A stretch of DNA of 54,518 nucleotides, from NCBI GenBank assembly GCA_001184405.1, contig LFMX01000030.1, positions 1 to 54,518 of the forward strand. The letters are read 5' to 3'. Positions 7,715-17,144 of the stretch are shown piece by piece. Position 1 is the stretch's first letter. Every line of letters begins with the position of its first letter. Below the pieces are notes generated by a model that worked only from the letters and a program-made list of their open reading frames with translations, was not told where the DNA came from and searched no databases. The stretch is from Candidatus Burkholderia humilis. Lineage in GTDB: Bacteria > Pseudomonadota > Gammaproteobacteria > Burkholderiales > Burkholderiaceae. Both the position numbers and the translations under genes were made by a program.

Positions 7715-9844
7715 ATGTCAGCACCGATTTCAGCCTCCGCCTCCGCCGCGCCCGCCGCTTCCGTCAACGCAAGCGGCCGCCGCCAGATCCTCGTCACGTC
7801 CGCGCTGCCGTATGCGAACGGTCAGATTCATATCGGCCATCTGGTCGAATACATTCAGACGGATATCTGGGTTAGGACGCTGCGAATGCACGGTCACGAG
7901 GTCTATTACGTCGGCGCCGACGACACCCACGGCACGCCGATCATGCTGCGCGCCGAGAAGGAAGGCACCACGCCGAAACAACTGATCGAGCGCGTATGGA
8001 AAGAGCACAAGCGCGATTTCGACAGCTTCGGCATTTCGTTCGATAACTACTATTCGACCGATACCGAAGAGAACCGCGTCCTCTGCAACATGATCTACGA
8101 CGCGCTCCAGCAGGCCGGCCTGATCGAGGCGCGCGATATCGAACAGGCCTACGATCCGGTCAAGGAAATGTTCCTGCCGGACCGCTTCATCAAGGGCGAG
8201 TGCCCGAAGTGCGGCGCGAAGGATCAGTACGGCGACAACTGCGAAGTCTGCGGCTCGACGTATCAGCCGACCGAGCTCATCAATCCGTATTCGGTCGTCT
8301 CGGGCGCGACGCCTATCCGCAAGACTTCGACACACTATTTCTTCAAGCTGTCCGATCCGCGCTGTGAGGAATTCCTACGCGGCTGGGTGAGCGGGCTCGT
8401 GCAGTCGGAAGCGACCAACAAGATGCGCGAATGGCTCGGCAACAAGGGCGAAGCCAAGCTCGCCGACTGGGATATTTCCCGCGATGCGCCCTACTTCGGC
8501 TTCGAAATCCCCAGCGCGCCGGGCAAGTATTTCTACGTCTGGGTAGATGCGCCGGTCGGCTATTACGCGAGCTTCAGGAATCTCGCGGACCGCATCGGAC
8601 TCACGTTCGATGACTGGGTGAAACCGGATTCGAAGGCCGAGCAATATCACTTCATCGGCAAGGACATTCTGTATTTCCACACGCTGTTCTGGCCGGCGAT
8701 GCTCGAATTTTCCGGTCATCGCACGCCGACGAATGTATTTGCGCACGGCTTTTTGACGGTGGACGGCGCGAAGATGTCGAAGTCGCGCGGCACGTTCATC
8801 ACTGCGCAAAACGTGATCGACACGGGCCTGAACCCTGAGTGGCTGCGCTACTACTTCGCGGCGAAGTTGAACAGCACGATGGAAGACATCGACCTGAATC
8901 TCGACGATTTCCAGGCGCGCGTGAACAGCGATCTCGTCGGCAAGTACGTGAATATTGCGAGCCGCGCAGCGGGATTTCTGATCAAGCGTTTCGACGACCG
9001 CGTGAAGGACAGCGTGATGCAGCATCCGCTGCTCGTGCAATTGCGCGCCGCAATTCCGCATATCGCCGCTTACTACGAGTCGCGCGAATACGGCCGCGCG
9101 CTGCGTACGACCATGGAACTCGCCGATGCCGTGAACGCCTACGTCGATACCGCGAAACCGTGGGATCAGGCGAAGGACCCGGCGAATGGCGTCGCGCTGC
9201 ATGAAACGTGCAGCGTGAGTCTCGAAGCGTTCCGCCTGTTGTCACTCGCGATCAAGCCGGTGATGCCGAAGCTGATCGAGGCGGTCGAGGCGTTTCTCGG
9301 CATCGCGCCGCTCACCTGGGCGGACGCCGCGAAGCCGTTGTCGTCGGCCAATCCGATCAACGCATACAAGCATCTGACGACGCGTGTCGATCCGAAGCAG
9401 ATCGAGGCGCTGCTCGCGGCCAATCGCGAATCGTTGCAGCCTGAAGCGGCTGCGCCTGCGAAGGCTGCGGTGAAACCCGTTGCGAAGAAAGAAGACGATT
9501 CGGACGTGATCTCCATCGACGACTTCGCGAAGGTCGATCTGCGCATCGCGAAGATCGTCGATTGCAAGGCCGTCGAAGGGTCCGACAAGCTGTTGCAACT
9601 GACGCTCGATATCGGCGAAGACAACACGCGCAACGTGTTTTCGGGTATCAAGTCGGCGTATCAGCCGCAGGATCTGATCGGCAAGCTGACGGTGATGGTC
9701 GCGAACCTCGCGCCGCGCAAGATGAAGTTCGGGATGTCAGAAGGAATGGTGCTGGCGGCGTCGGCGGCAAACGAGAAGGCCGAGCCGGGCCTGTACATTC
9801 TCGAGCCGAACAATGGCGCGAAGCCGGGAATGCGAGTGAAGTAA
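7715..9844 (+). CDS. metG: Methionyl-tRNA synthetase
   Basis: 709 residues, intact. It charges tRNA-Met with methionine in the cytosol. Class I signature HIGH at residues 39-42 and KMSKS at 353-357. The zinc-knuckle insertion has four cysteines in [18 protein letters not shown]. An anticodon-binding helical domain follows, then an alanine/lysine-rich linker and a C-terminal OB-fold tRNA-binding domain ([21 protein letters not shown] to the end), as in long dimeric MetG. The serine/alanine-rich leader before [16 protein letters not shown] is usual in Burkholderia. A strong terminator follows 37 bases after the stop. Its clean frame contrasts with the adjacent hicA. Confidence 0.98.
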   Translation: MSAPISASASAAPAASVNASGRRQILVTSALPYANGQIHIGHLVEYIQTDIWVRTLRMHGHEVYYVGADDTHGTPIMLRAEKEGTTPKQLIERVWKEHKRDFDSFGISFDNYYSTDTEENRVLCNMIYDALQQAGLIEARDIEQAYDPVKEMFLPDRFIKGECPKCGAKDQYGDNCEVCGSTYQPTELINPYSVVSGATPIRKTSTHYFFKLSDPRCEEFLRGWVSGLVQSEATNKMREWLGNKGEAKLADWDISRDAPYFGFEIPSAPGKYFYVWVDAPVGYYASFRNLADRIGLTFDDWVKPDSKAEQYHFIGKDILYFHTLFWPAMLEFSGHRTPTNVFAHGFLTVDGAKMSKSRGTFITAQNVIDTGLNPEWLRYYFAAKLNSTMEDIDLNLDDFQARVNSDLVGKYVNIASRAAGFLIKRFDDRVKDSVMQHPLLVQLRAAIPHIAAYYESREYGRALRTTMELADAVNAYVDTAKPWDQAKDPANGVALHETCSVSLEAFRLLSLAIKPVMPKLIEAVEAFLGIAPLTWADAAKPLSSANPINAYKHLTTRVDPKQIEALLAANRESLQPEAAAPAKAAVKPVAKKEDDSDVISIDDFAKVDLRIAKIVDCKAVEGSDKLLQLTLDIGEDNTRNVFSGIKSAYQPQDLIGKLTVMVANLAPRKMKFGMSEGMVLAASAANEKAEPGLYILEPNNGAKPGMRVK

Positions 9845-9880
9845 AGGCATCGGCCGGCGCGCTTCGCCGGTCGATCGATG

Positions 9881-9917
9881 AAAAAAAACGCTTGGCGCCG
9901 CGCCAAGCGTTTTTTTC
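9881..9917. terminator. Bidirectional intrinsic terminator
   Basis: A8-CGCTTGGCG followed at once by CGCCAAGCG-T7, an almost perfect palindrome with A and T runs on either side. It lies between the convergent metG and fimbrial adhesin genes and can end transcription from both. Confidence 0.92.
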
Positions 9918-9929
9918 ATTGCGTAACCT

Positions 9930-10982
9930 TCACTGGTAGTTCATCTGGACCGTAGCCGTTGCCTTGACGTTGCCCGGCGTCGTTGTCGTCGCCGTCTGAT
10001 AGTACTGTGCGGTGAACGGAATATTGACGCTCTGATTGGCGGCGGTGGTCGTTATGTAGCTTCCCGACAATTGGTTGAGCGTTACCGGCGTCGCGTTCTG
10101 CAACACCTGTATGCCAACGCCTGTTGCATAGCCCGATCCCGTCTGGTTGGCGAGCACGCCCTTCGCACTCGAGCCTGAGGTGCCGTCGATCTCATAGGCA
10201 ATTTTGACGCCGGTATCGCAAACGAGCGGAACCTGAAAATTCGTCGCGCCTTTCGTTATACCGACAGCCAGCAACTCGGTTGTCTGCACAGGCGGCAATG
10301 GCACGACGATGTTTGAATTGGTCACCTGACAACCCAGACCCGCGATATTCATCGTTGTTCGCGTGAAGCTAGCGATATTGGTCATGACTGAACCGTATTT
10401 AGTCGTTGCCGTGGGATTGGGAAGGGTCATCGTAGTACTGCCCGCCTGAAGCTTTCCGGTCACCACATATTGCACGCGATAAACGCCCTTTGGGACGTAT
10501 TCAATTGCCTCGGTAGCGCCCAGCGACCGGCTCGGGGACTCGACGAACCATGCCGCGGTCATGCTACTGACAGAGTCCATGTTGGCAGGATGCTGAGCTG
10601 CATTGTTCGTGTTCGAGTAGGCGCTTTTGATGTCAATTCCCTGCACGCCCGTTTGATAGACATGGGCCATGCCAGACACAGCCGTCATTGAAGCGGAATA
10701 GCCTACTGTAAAGCCCTCGCCACCTTGGCACCACAAATCGGTACCTCCCGTCCCAACCCATCCCGAGTCAAAAATCACCGTGCCGGCGGCCGTGTTAATC
10801 GGAACCGAGAGCTGGGCCGGCAAGGTCATCACCGAATTCGTGGCTGCATAGCCTGACTTAAAGCTACACGTTGCATGAGCGGTCCCACCCGCCACGCTGA
10901 GGGCAATCACGGCGAGCGTTAATAAGGCGCGACAGCCGCGCGCGAAGTATTGTTTGAGACTATTCTTTCTCGTGTGCTTCAT
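9930..10982 (-). CDS. Chaperone-usher fimbrial tip adhesin
   Basis: 350 residues, intact frame. Start at MKHTRKNSLKQYFARG, with a signal peptide ending near GTAHA. The N-terminal domain (about 30-200, with paired cysteines in ATCSFKSGY and DLWCQGGEG) resembles a FimH-type lectin domain. The C-terminal domain (from about LGCQVTNSNIVVPLPPVQTTE) is a pilin domain with two cysteines and ends in VQMNYQ, the penultimate-Tyr pattern recognised by the chaperone. It is the last gene of the leftward fimbrial operon and shares the 9881 terminator. The operon's own chaperone and usher are broken, so export needs another system or the gene is a silent relic. Receptor specificity cannot be read. Confidence 0.82.
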   Translation of the reverse strand: MKHTRKNSLKQYFARGCRALLTLAVIALSVAGGTAHATCSFKSGYAATNSVMTLPAQLSVPINTAAGTVIFDSGWVGTGGTDLWCQGGEGFTVGYSASMTAVSGMAHVYQTGVQGIDIKSAYSNTNNAAQHPANMDSVSSMTAAWFVESPSRSLGATEAIEYVPKGVYRVQYVVTGKLQAGSTTMTLPNPTATTKYGSVMTNIASFTRTTMNIAGLGCQVTNSNIVVPLPPVQTTELLAVGITKGATNFQVPLVCDTGVKIAYEIDGTSGSSAKGVLANQTGSGYATGVGIQVLQNATPVTLNQLSGSYITTTAANQSVNIPFTAQYYQTATTTTPGNVKATATVQMNYQ

Positions 10983-11183
10983 GATTCGACTCTCGGACAA
11001 CTCGTTGTGCCCATCCATGTCTTTTGTTAAACCCGTGCACCAAGCAATTCGCGGGCACCTGCCCATCGTCGAAATTTGCCGGCGGCTCGGGTGGGTCGAC
11101 TAGCATTCTTCAACGGATCACGTTGGCGAAGCGCGCAGTTCGCGCTACACGACGTATGACGCCATCACATCGTACAATCACTA

Positions 11184-11413
11184 ACACTTCACATCTCCAA
11201 GAACGCTTGCCCCCGGCTTGGTCGTCTGCGCATCCGGCAACGCATAGCGCACCTTGCAACGCTGGAAAGCCTGATCGCCCCACCTGTTCGTAAAATCGCC
11301 TTCCGGGTTCTTCAAATAAAGCATCGCGCGGCTGACCGCGCACACAGTGGCGCCGAGGATCAAACAAGCCCGTGCCAGATCGCTCATCCGGCAATCCGTT
11401 CGAGGGCATACGA
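11184..11413 (-). pseudogene. C-terminal remnant of a second fimbrial usher
   Basis: The stretch SRAMLYLKNPEGDFTNRWGD to the end of the remnant aligns with the C-terminus of the larger usher at 12102 onward (SRAMFYMKKSEGDFTLRWGD). No usher barrel precedes it; only about 70 codons remain and the first part is out of frame or unrelated. It lies between an intact pilin and the adhesin, where a full usher would be expected in a second operon copy. The protein divergence from the other usher suggests an old paralogue, not a fresh duplication. Confidence 0.75.
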
Positions 11414-11935
11414 TCAGTTATACGTAAAGTTCACCGTCGCGGTTGTCGTCACTGAACCGGCGGTCATCGTGCCAAGGCGGTAAAACTGGGCGGCAAATGG
11501 AATCGTCATCGCGTTAGATGCGTTTACCGTACCAACGCTGATCGTACTGTTCAGGGTGATTGGCGTGCCAGTCGTTGAACCCACTGCACTTGCCGACAGC
11601 AGTTGAATGCCCACTCCAGTCGCCGAGCCGGTGTTCTTGAGTACGCTGACAACCGAGTCCATGGTGCCGGTTACGTTCATCGATACTTTCGCGTTAGCCG
11701 AACAATTGTTCAGATTGATGTTGAACGCCTTTGCATTCGAAATCGAGCCGACTGATGCAAAAGTTCCGACATACGCGCTACCGAGATCGATGGTCTGGTT
11801 GGCAGAGCTGCTGTCAACTGAGCAGGACGCCGCCAGAATCTGTCCGGTGAAATTGAGGTTTGCATCTGCTGCGAAAACCGAGCCTGCCGCTGTCGTCACG
11901 AAAAACGCCAAGAGGATTTTATTGAGTTTGTTCAT
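11414..11935 (-). CDS. Type 1 fimbrial major subunit
   Basis: 173 residues, intact. Signal peptide MNKLNKILLAFFVTTAAGSVFA, then ADANLNFTGQILAASCSVDSSS with the first conserved Cys; the second is in INLNNCSANAKVSM. Donor-strand features and the ending ATVNFTYN (penultimate Tyr) match type 1 or P-type pilins. It would be threaded by DsbA, PapD-type chaperone and usher to form the rod. The codon and base composition is less GC-rich than neighbouring housekeeping genes, which is usual for pilins. A fragment of another pilin is just upstream. Confidence 0.9.
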   Translation of the reverse strand: MNKLNKILLAFFVTTAAGSVFAADANLNFTGQILAASCSVDSSSANQTIDLGSAYVGTFASVGSISNAKAFNINLNNCSANAKVSMNVTGTMDSVVSVLKNTGSATGVGIQLLSASAVGSTTGTPITLNSTISVGTVNASNAMTIPFAAQFYRLGTMTAGSVTTTATVNFTYN

Positions 11936-11995
11936 GATATTAGGACTCCATGCGGGCCACTGCGGCAGCCCGCTCTTTGCTGTAGTGACGGCGCG

Positions 11996-12101
11996 CTATT
12001 GATACGAGACCGTCAAGGTTACTTTGCTGTTCGCCGGTCCCGCCGTGACCGTACCGGTGTGATGTCGAGCCGACCGACGAAAATTGGCCCGATGATTTGG
12101 C
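11996..12101 (-). pseudogene. 3' fragment of a fimbrial pilin gene
   Basis: Reverse reading gives HTGTVTAGPANSKVTLTVSYQ-stop (split: HTGTVTAGPANSK, then VTLTVSYQ), a typical pilin C-terminus, with the stop at 11996-11998. The remaining upstream codons run straight into the usher stop at 12102-12104 with no start or signal peptide. This looks like a deletion that removed most of a pilin gene just downstream of the usher. Confidence 0.72.
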
Positions 12102-14913
12102 TTATTGGCATACTGCGTCCGCAGGCACTATCTTCGCGTCTTTGTCTTTCGATGCGATCGGCAGCGAATAACGCAGCTTGCAGCTCTGGCTAGCTTGATC
12201 GCCCCACCTGAGCGTGAAATCGCCTTCCGATTTCTTCATGTAGAACATGGCGCGGCTGCCCTGGCTGACCGTGCCCACGATGTTGTTTTCGTCGTCGAGC
12301 ACGTCCGCGCCGAACGGCAGGACGCCGCCATCAGGACGACGCACGCGCATCACCACCGCCTGCCCGCGATTCTCCGAGTCGAACTTCACACGCACCACCG
12401 AACCCGCCGTCGGTGCGAAATGCTGCTCCGTACTCTTCAGCTCGACGCCCATCGGCAAGCCCTTCGTATCGATTTCGACGGTATTGAGCGAGAACGGCTG
12501 CATGCCCGCGATCGCCGCGTGCCCGAAGCGATCGACACGCACGCCGGGCGAACTCGCCACGCGTGCGCCGCGTGCATCCTTTGCCTCGATCACCGGGAAG
12601 GTGTCGCCGGTCTGAGGCGTGAGAACCACGCCGCCGTCGTATGCGATCAGCGTGCCGGTCGCGCCAGCGGCCGCCTGCCGGTAGCCGTTCGACGAACCCG
12701 CGTTGCCGCGAAGCTGCGTGACCGGCGACAGATAGCCCACGTTGGCGTTGATGTTGTTGGCGTTGCCATTGCCCCAAGGGTGACCCGCGGTGACGCCGTA
12801 ATTGATTGGGTAATCCTGGCCGAGCGCGCCCGAGAAGGTTTCCTGGATCTGGCTGCTGTTGTCGCGCGAATCGTGAGAGAAACTCGTTATCGAATTCGCG
12901 GTGGACGCGCCGATATCGAGCGGTATGCTCATGTTAAACATGAAGCGGTTGCTCCAGCGCGCGCTCTGCGAATCGAGTTCGCGCGACGCCGACACGCCCA
13001 CGCCAACTCGACCAAGGTTCGTGTTGTAGCCGACCTGGAACGATGTATCGCGATTTGGCCGGTTCCAGTAGTTTTGCGTGAAGCTCGACGCATAAAGCGA
13101 TCCGTAGTTGAACAGATTCTGGTTGACCGTCAGCTGCAGACGGCCCTTCTGAATATTCTGATTCACATACGCGTTGCCGTGCTTCGCGTGACATCGGTTC
13201 TGGTCGGCTCGAACGAGCGCGAGTACGACAGGCGCAAGCTCTGGCCGTTGTGCGAGGGCAGATTGCCCATACGCGCGTAAGCCTGCGTCACGTCGAAACC
13301 TACCGCGCCGACAGGCGTATCCAGCGCGACGCCGCCTGCCGCCGACACATAGTTGTCGCCGAGCATCGCGCCGCCGTACACGGTGATAAAGTTGTTCAGG
13401 CCGTGCTGGACACAGGTCTGAAGCACGTCGTGCTCAAACTGGTATTGCGGTAAAGACCTGCCGCCACGTTGTAACGCCAGCGCCCTTCGCGCAGCGCATT
13501 GACCGGCGCGGAATACGGCAACAACGAAGTGTGTTGACTGCCGTCCGCCTCGGTCATGACGACTTGCAGATCGCCGCCGTAGCCGGTCGCGTAGAGATCG
13601 TCGATTTCAAACGGCCCCGGTGCGACCGTCGTTTCGTAAATGATGTCACCGCTTTGCTTGACCTGCACCTTCGCGTTCGAATTCGCGATGCCGCGCACGG
13701 TCGGCGCGTAACCGCGCTGCGACTCGGGGTACATGCGGTCATCGGTGCCGATCTGTGCGCCAGTGATGCCAAAGGAATCGAAAATCGAGCCGTCGGTGTA
13801 GGAATCGCCGACCGTAAGCTGGCTCTTGATCGGCTCGATCGAACGCTGCAGATAGGTCTGCATGCTTTGCACGTGCGTGCCCGCGCCGCTCGTGCTCGTG
13901 ACGTTGCCGTTATAGCGGAAGCGCCACGGACCGATGTTGACACCCGTGTTCAGGCCGAGATAGTTCTGTGTGGTCGAGAAACCTCGGCCGCTGCTATGAT
14001 AGACATTGGCGTTGTACTGCACCACAGCAGCAGGCACGCCATCGTCCCAGAATTTCGGATCGATCCAGCCGCGCGCGTTGCGGCTCATCATTGCCTGCGG
14101 AATGCTCAGGTCCAGACGCTGCTCGCCTGCATCGAAGGTGGCCGTCGCCTGCGGAATCAGAACGCCCAACGGCACGCCGCCGCTCTTGTCGGCCGCATCC
14201 AGCGTTGCGTGAGCGGTATCGCCAAGGCGCGTGACATCGACGCCAATACGCATCAACAGATCGCGATCGAACACCGGCTGGGCCGCTTTTCCCGGACCAT
14301 CGAGCTCGCGCAGCGTAATGTCTGCCGAGCCGATCCACGTCTGGTTGGCATACAGCGCCGCGCGATATCGACCCGGGACGACGAGATTGCCCTTGTCGTA
14401 GCGGGTCGATATCGAGCTGCTTAGCCGCGCTGCCAACGAGGAATTCCGAGTTGAAGGCACACTCTTCGGTTCGACCGGCGCGGCGACCACGGGTGAAATC
14501 CGCGTCCCGTCCGGGGCGGAAGCAGGCACTGACGCCGGACGTGGCACCGCGACGGCCACCGATACTGGCGAGACCACCGCGAGCGAAGCCGGAGCTGGAT
14601 CCTCGCCCACAAAAACGTGCTTATCCATCGGCACCGTTTCTGCCAGGGAAGCAACGTTGCGTGCGATCGTGGCCGTCGTGCTCGTTCCCGGCGGCGTGAC
14701 CGGAGCGTTCGCGTCGAGCGGCGAATAGACAGGCATCGCCTGAGTCAACGCCAGCGCTTCGAGCCGCACGGCAATATTTTGATCGGGTGCGTTATCGGCT
14801 TTCGCATGCACCGCCGTGAAGGCGAGAAGCACGGCGACGCTCGCCTGACTCAGCGACAAATAATCTGCATTGCCGAACTTCGTATTGATGTTCGAGTGGC
14901 GGTAGGTGTCCAT
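12102..14913 (-). pseudogene. Fimbrial outer-membrane usher, at least two frame breaks
   Basis: Ushers are roughly 800-900 residue barrels that assemble pili. Three reading frames together cover most of one. 14913 to about 13440: long N-terminal part with usher N-domain (VVPGRYRAALYANQTWIG) and barrel start (QTYLQRSIEPIKSQLTVGDSYTDG). About 13440 to 13170: FEHDVLQTCVQHGLNNFITVYGG to SFEPTRTDV. 13166 to 12102: VNQNIQKGRLQLTV to ADAVCQ with the C-terminal plug-side domain. The first junction needs a small indel. The second lacks about 15-20 residues plus a frame change, where the family has LAAYRYST. Unusually, the N-terminus carries a long Ala/Pro/Thr-rich leader of about 160 residues. A working usher cannot be made from this locus. 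Confidence 0.88.
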
Positions 14914-15114
14914 GTAGTGCTATTTCGCAGGCAATGCGGTTGCCACCGACGCGCAAACGCATCGGCTTTGACCAGTCGGTTCGCAACAGGAATGATTCGA
15001 TGCCGTCGCAACGGAGCGATGCACGCTCCGCCGCTCGCGAGATGAACAACGCAGAACCCCGTTCTGCGCTGCCCTTGCGATGCGTTCGACTGGCCGGACC
15101 GGCGCTCCTTGCGC

Positions 15115-15861
15115 TTACTGAAGCGCCGCTTCGTGCGTCATGGGGCCGCCAAAGTCATTCAGCGTGGTGAACGAAACCTTGCCACCCGCCGCAACAGATG
15201 AAGCGTTCAATGGCAACGTGATCTCACCGCCCGGCGTCACCATGCCGCCTTCGTCGAACTTCGGCGCGTTTTCGCCACTGCCAACTTGCGCGGAAACGAT
15301 GGTCACGTGGTACGGCGTCGGATTCTTAGCCTGCAGCGCCGCTTTACCGCCCTGTCAGATGCCAGACCAGCTTGCTCGGCGCGTTGTCGGCGGACCCTTG
15401 CAACCCGGCCGGACGGAAGAAGAACTTAAGACGCGAACGAAACGCCAACTGAACGTAATTGGCGCCGGCCTCGGCAGCGGTCGGCTTCGGTGGCACTTCG
15501 AGCAGGTTGAACCAGAACAGAACGGCGTCTCGCGATCCTGCGGCAGCGCCTCGCCGGTGTAGGAAATACGGATAGTTTGCGACTTCTGCGGATCGATGCG
15601 CGCAAGCGCCGGCGTCCTGACAAAAGGAAGGTCGAGCTTGCTCGGATCTTCCTTGGCATCACCATTGTCGAGCCAGACTTGCGTCAAGGCGGGAGACGCG
15701 CCGTTGTTCGATAGCTTGAGTGTCACCTCTCTATCCTTCGCGTTGTAGATCACACGCGTACCGGCGACGACGACCGACGCCTCGCTGATGGAGAAGAAAA
15801 GCGTGCTCGCGGCGAACACGCTCGTTAGCAGGACGCGGAATAAAGATTTTGGGATTTTCAT
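15115..15861 (-). pseudogene. PapD-type fimbrial periplasmic chaperone, two frameshifts
   Basis: Starts MKIPKSLFRVLLTSVFAAST with signal peptide, then SVVVAGTRVIYNAKDREVTLKLSNNG, the first Ig domain with the conserved Arg and the G1 strand region. At about 15525 two extra bases break the frame; reading on in the next frame gives DAVLFWFNLLEVPPKP, the classic chaperone F1-G1 motif, then NYVQLAFRSRLKFFFRPAGL. A second indel (one extra G) near 15350 precedes GGKAALQAKNPTPYHVTIVS and the C-terminal Ig domain, ending at 15115-15117. Without it pilins would be degraded in the periplasm. It lies between the first pilin and the usher in normal operon order. Confidence 0.9.
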
Positions 15862-16091
15862 GACGCAAAACCAGAGAACAAAATTCGGAGATGAAACGTC
15901 CTGCTTCTGGACAGACGCGCCTATCTTCCGCGGCCGTTCGTGCGAACGGCCTGAATGACAAAACTTAACGGAACATTTGAGAAAGGACCGGCGTGGCGAC
16001 ATAGCGTACGGACTCAGGTGCGCAAGGCCGAACTTTGCCGAAACGTCCCAGACGGACGAAGGCGCGCTGCACCATCGTCCGTCAAACCGCT

Positions 16092-16640
16092 TTACTGATA
16101 CACCATCGAGTAGGTAACGGTCGTCGTTACCGTACCGGCCGATGCGCCGCCTGCCGGCGTGAAGTACTGCGCCGCGTATTGCAGGCTTGCCTTGCCGGCC
16201 GTGATTGCCACGGTCTGCGAATTCTGCGCGCCGTCAGCCTTGCTCACGTCGATGGTCTTCTGGCCGGCATTGAAGTCGAGCAGGCGCACTTCGATGTTCG
16301 TCGCGGTGCCGTTGTTCTTCAGATTGCCGTCAGCCAGCGGGTTCGAGCCGTATTCCCAGAACGTATGCACGTTGCCCGTGTTCGGCGTGCAGTTGGTCAG
16401 AGCGATGTTGAAGCCCGTGCTGCCGTCCGAAGCGCCTGCAGCCGAGAACTCTGCAGCGGACAGCGTCGGCAGCGTGACCGTGAAGTTGTTGCCTTGGCCA
16501 TTGCCGCTCACATCGCACGTTTGTGCCGTCAACGCACCGTTGATCGTCATCAAGCCGCCGTTCGGTTGACCTGCTGCGTGTGCGCTTGCGCTCATGAAGC
16601 CGATTGCTGCAGCGATAATCGAGAAACCGATTTTTTTCAC
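16092..16640 (-). CDS. Fimbrial major subunit, first gene of the fimbrial operon
   Basis: 182 residues. A GTG start (VKKIGFSIIAAAIGFMSAS) is preferred over an upstream ATG because it gives a clean signal peptide ending at AHA and has AGGA upstream. The mature part holds the pilin Cys pair (AQTCDVSGNG and ALTNCTPNTG), the central YGSNPLADGNLKNNG region, and the C-terminus TVTYSMVYQ with penultimate aromatic. It would be the rod subunit. The frame is intact although chaperone and usher downstream are dead. About 500 bp of AT-rich leader lies before it. Confidence 0.9.
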   Translation of the reverse strand: MKKIGFSIIAAAIGFMSASAHAAGQPNGGLMTINGALTAQTCDVSGNGQGNNFTVTLPTLSAAEFSAAGASDGSTGFNIALTNCTPNTGNVHTFWEYGSNPLADGNLKNNGTATNIEVRLLDFNAGQKTIDVSKADGAQNSQTVAITAGKASLQYAAQYFTPAGGASAGTVTTTVTYSMVYQ

Positions 16641-17144
16641 GTTGAAAAATCCTATTTGTTGCCTAACTAAGAAATGATCACATAACCACCATCGCATATG
16701 TCATTTAGTTATCCGAATATAAAAGCAAAGTACTTCTGGCAAAACTCAAGATTTAAAGTCACACCGCTTGCGAGGCAGCACCCTGTTTCAAGGGAAGTGC
16801 GATTCTAGGTAAAACCCTTAGCTTAGTGTGTAGGACAATTCTCAGATGATAGATCGTTGTAATTTATCAGCGTGATCAACGAAAGAATTGGGCTACGAAA
16901 TATATGACTGCGTTGAGTCGAAAGGCAGACAGGACGGGGACTTAGAGCGGTTTGGCTCAAGTATCTTAAATCAGTGAAGCTAGCTTTCCTCGATTGCGTA
17001 AAAATTTGCATTACGCAGCATTTGTTTCGATGAAGGCATTTAGTTTGCATCACTACGCATGCGGCATAGGCAATCAATAATAAATAGTTCCAGACCCTAA
17101 CTTTTCTGGTTATTCTGCTCGCGGACGAGAATCGTAGGCCATGC
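16641..17144 (-). promoter_or_regulatory. AT-rich leader upstream of the fimbrial operon
   Basis: A gene-free 504 bp that is visibly richer in A and T than the flanking genes, as is usual for fimbrial control regions bound by H-NS-like proteins. On the minus strand a weak candidate promoter is TTGCCA (16737-16742) and TATATT (16716-16721) with a 15-base spacer. No clear invertible repeat pair was found. The rest holds short unrelated open frames only. It also carries the 3' flank of tamB. Confidence 0.45.
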
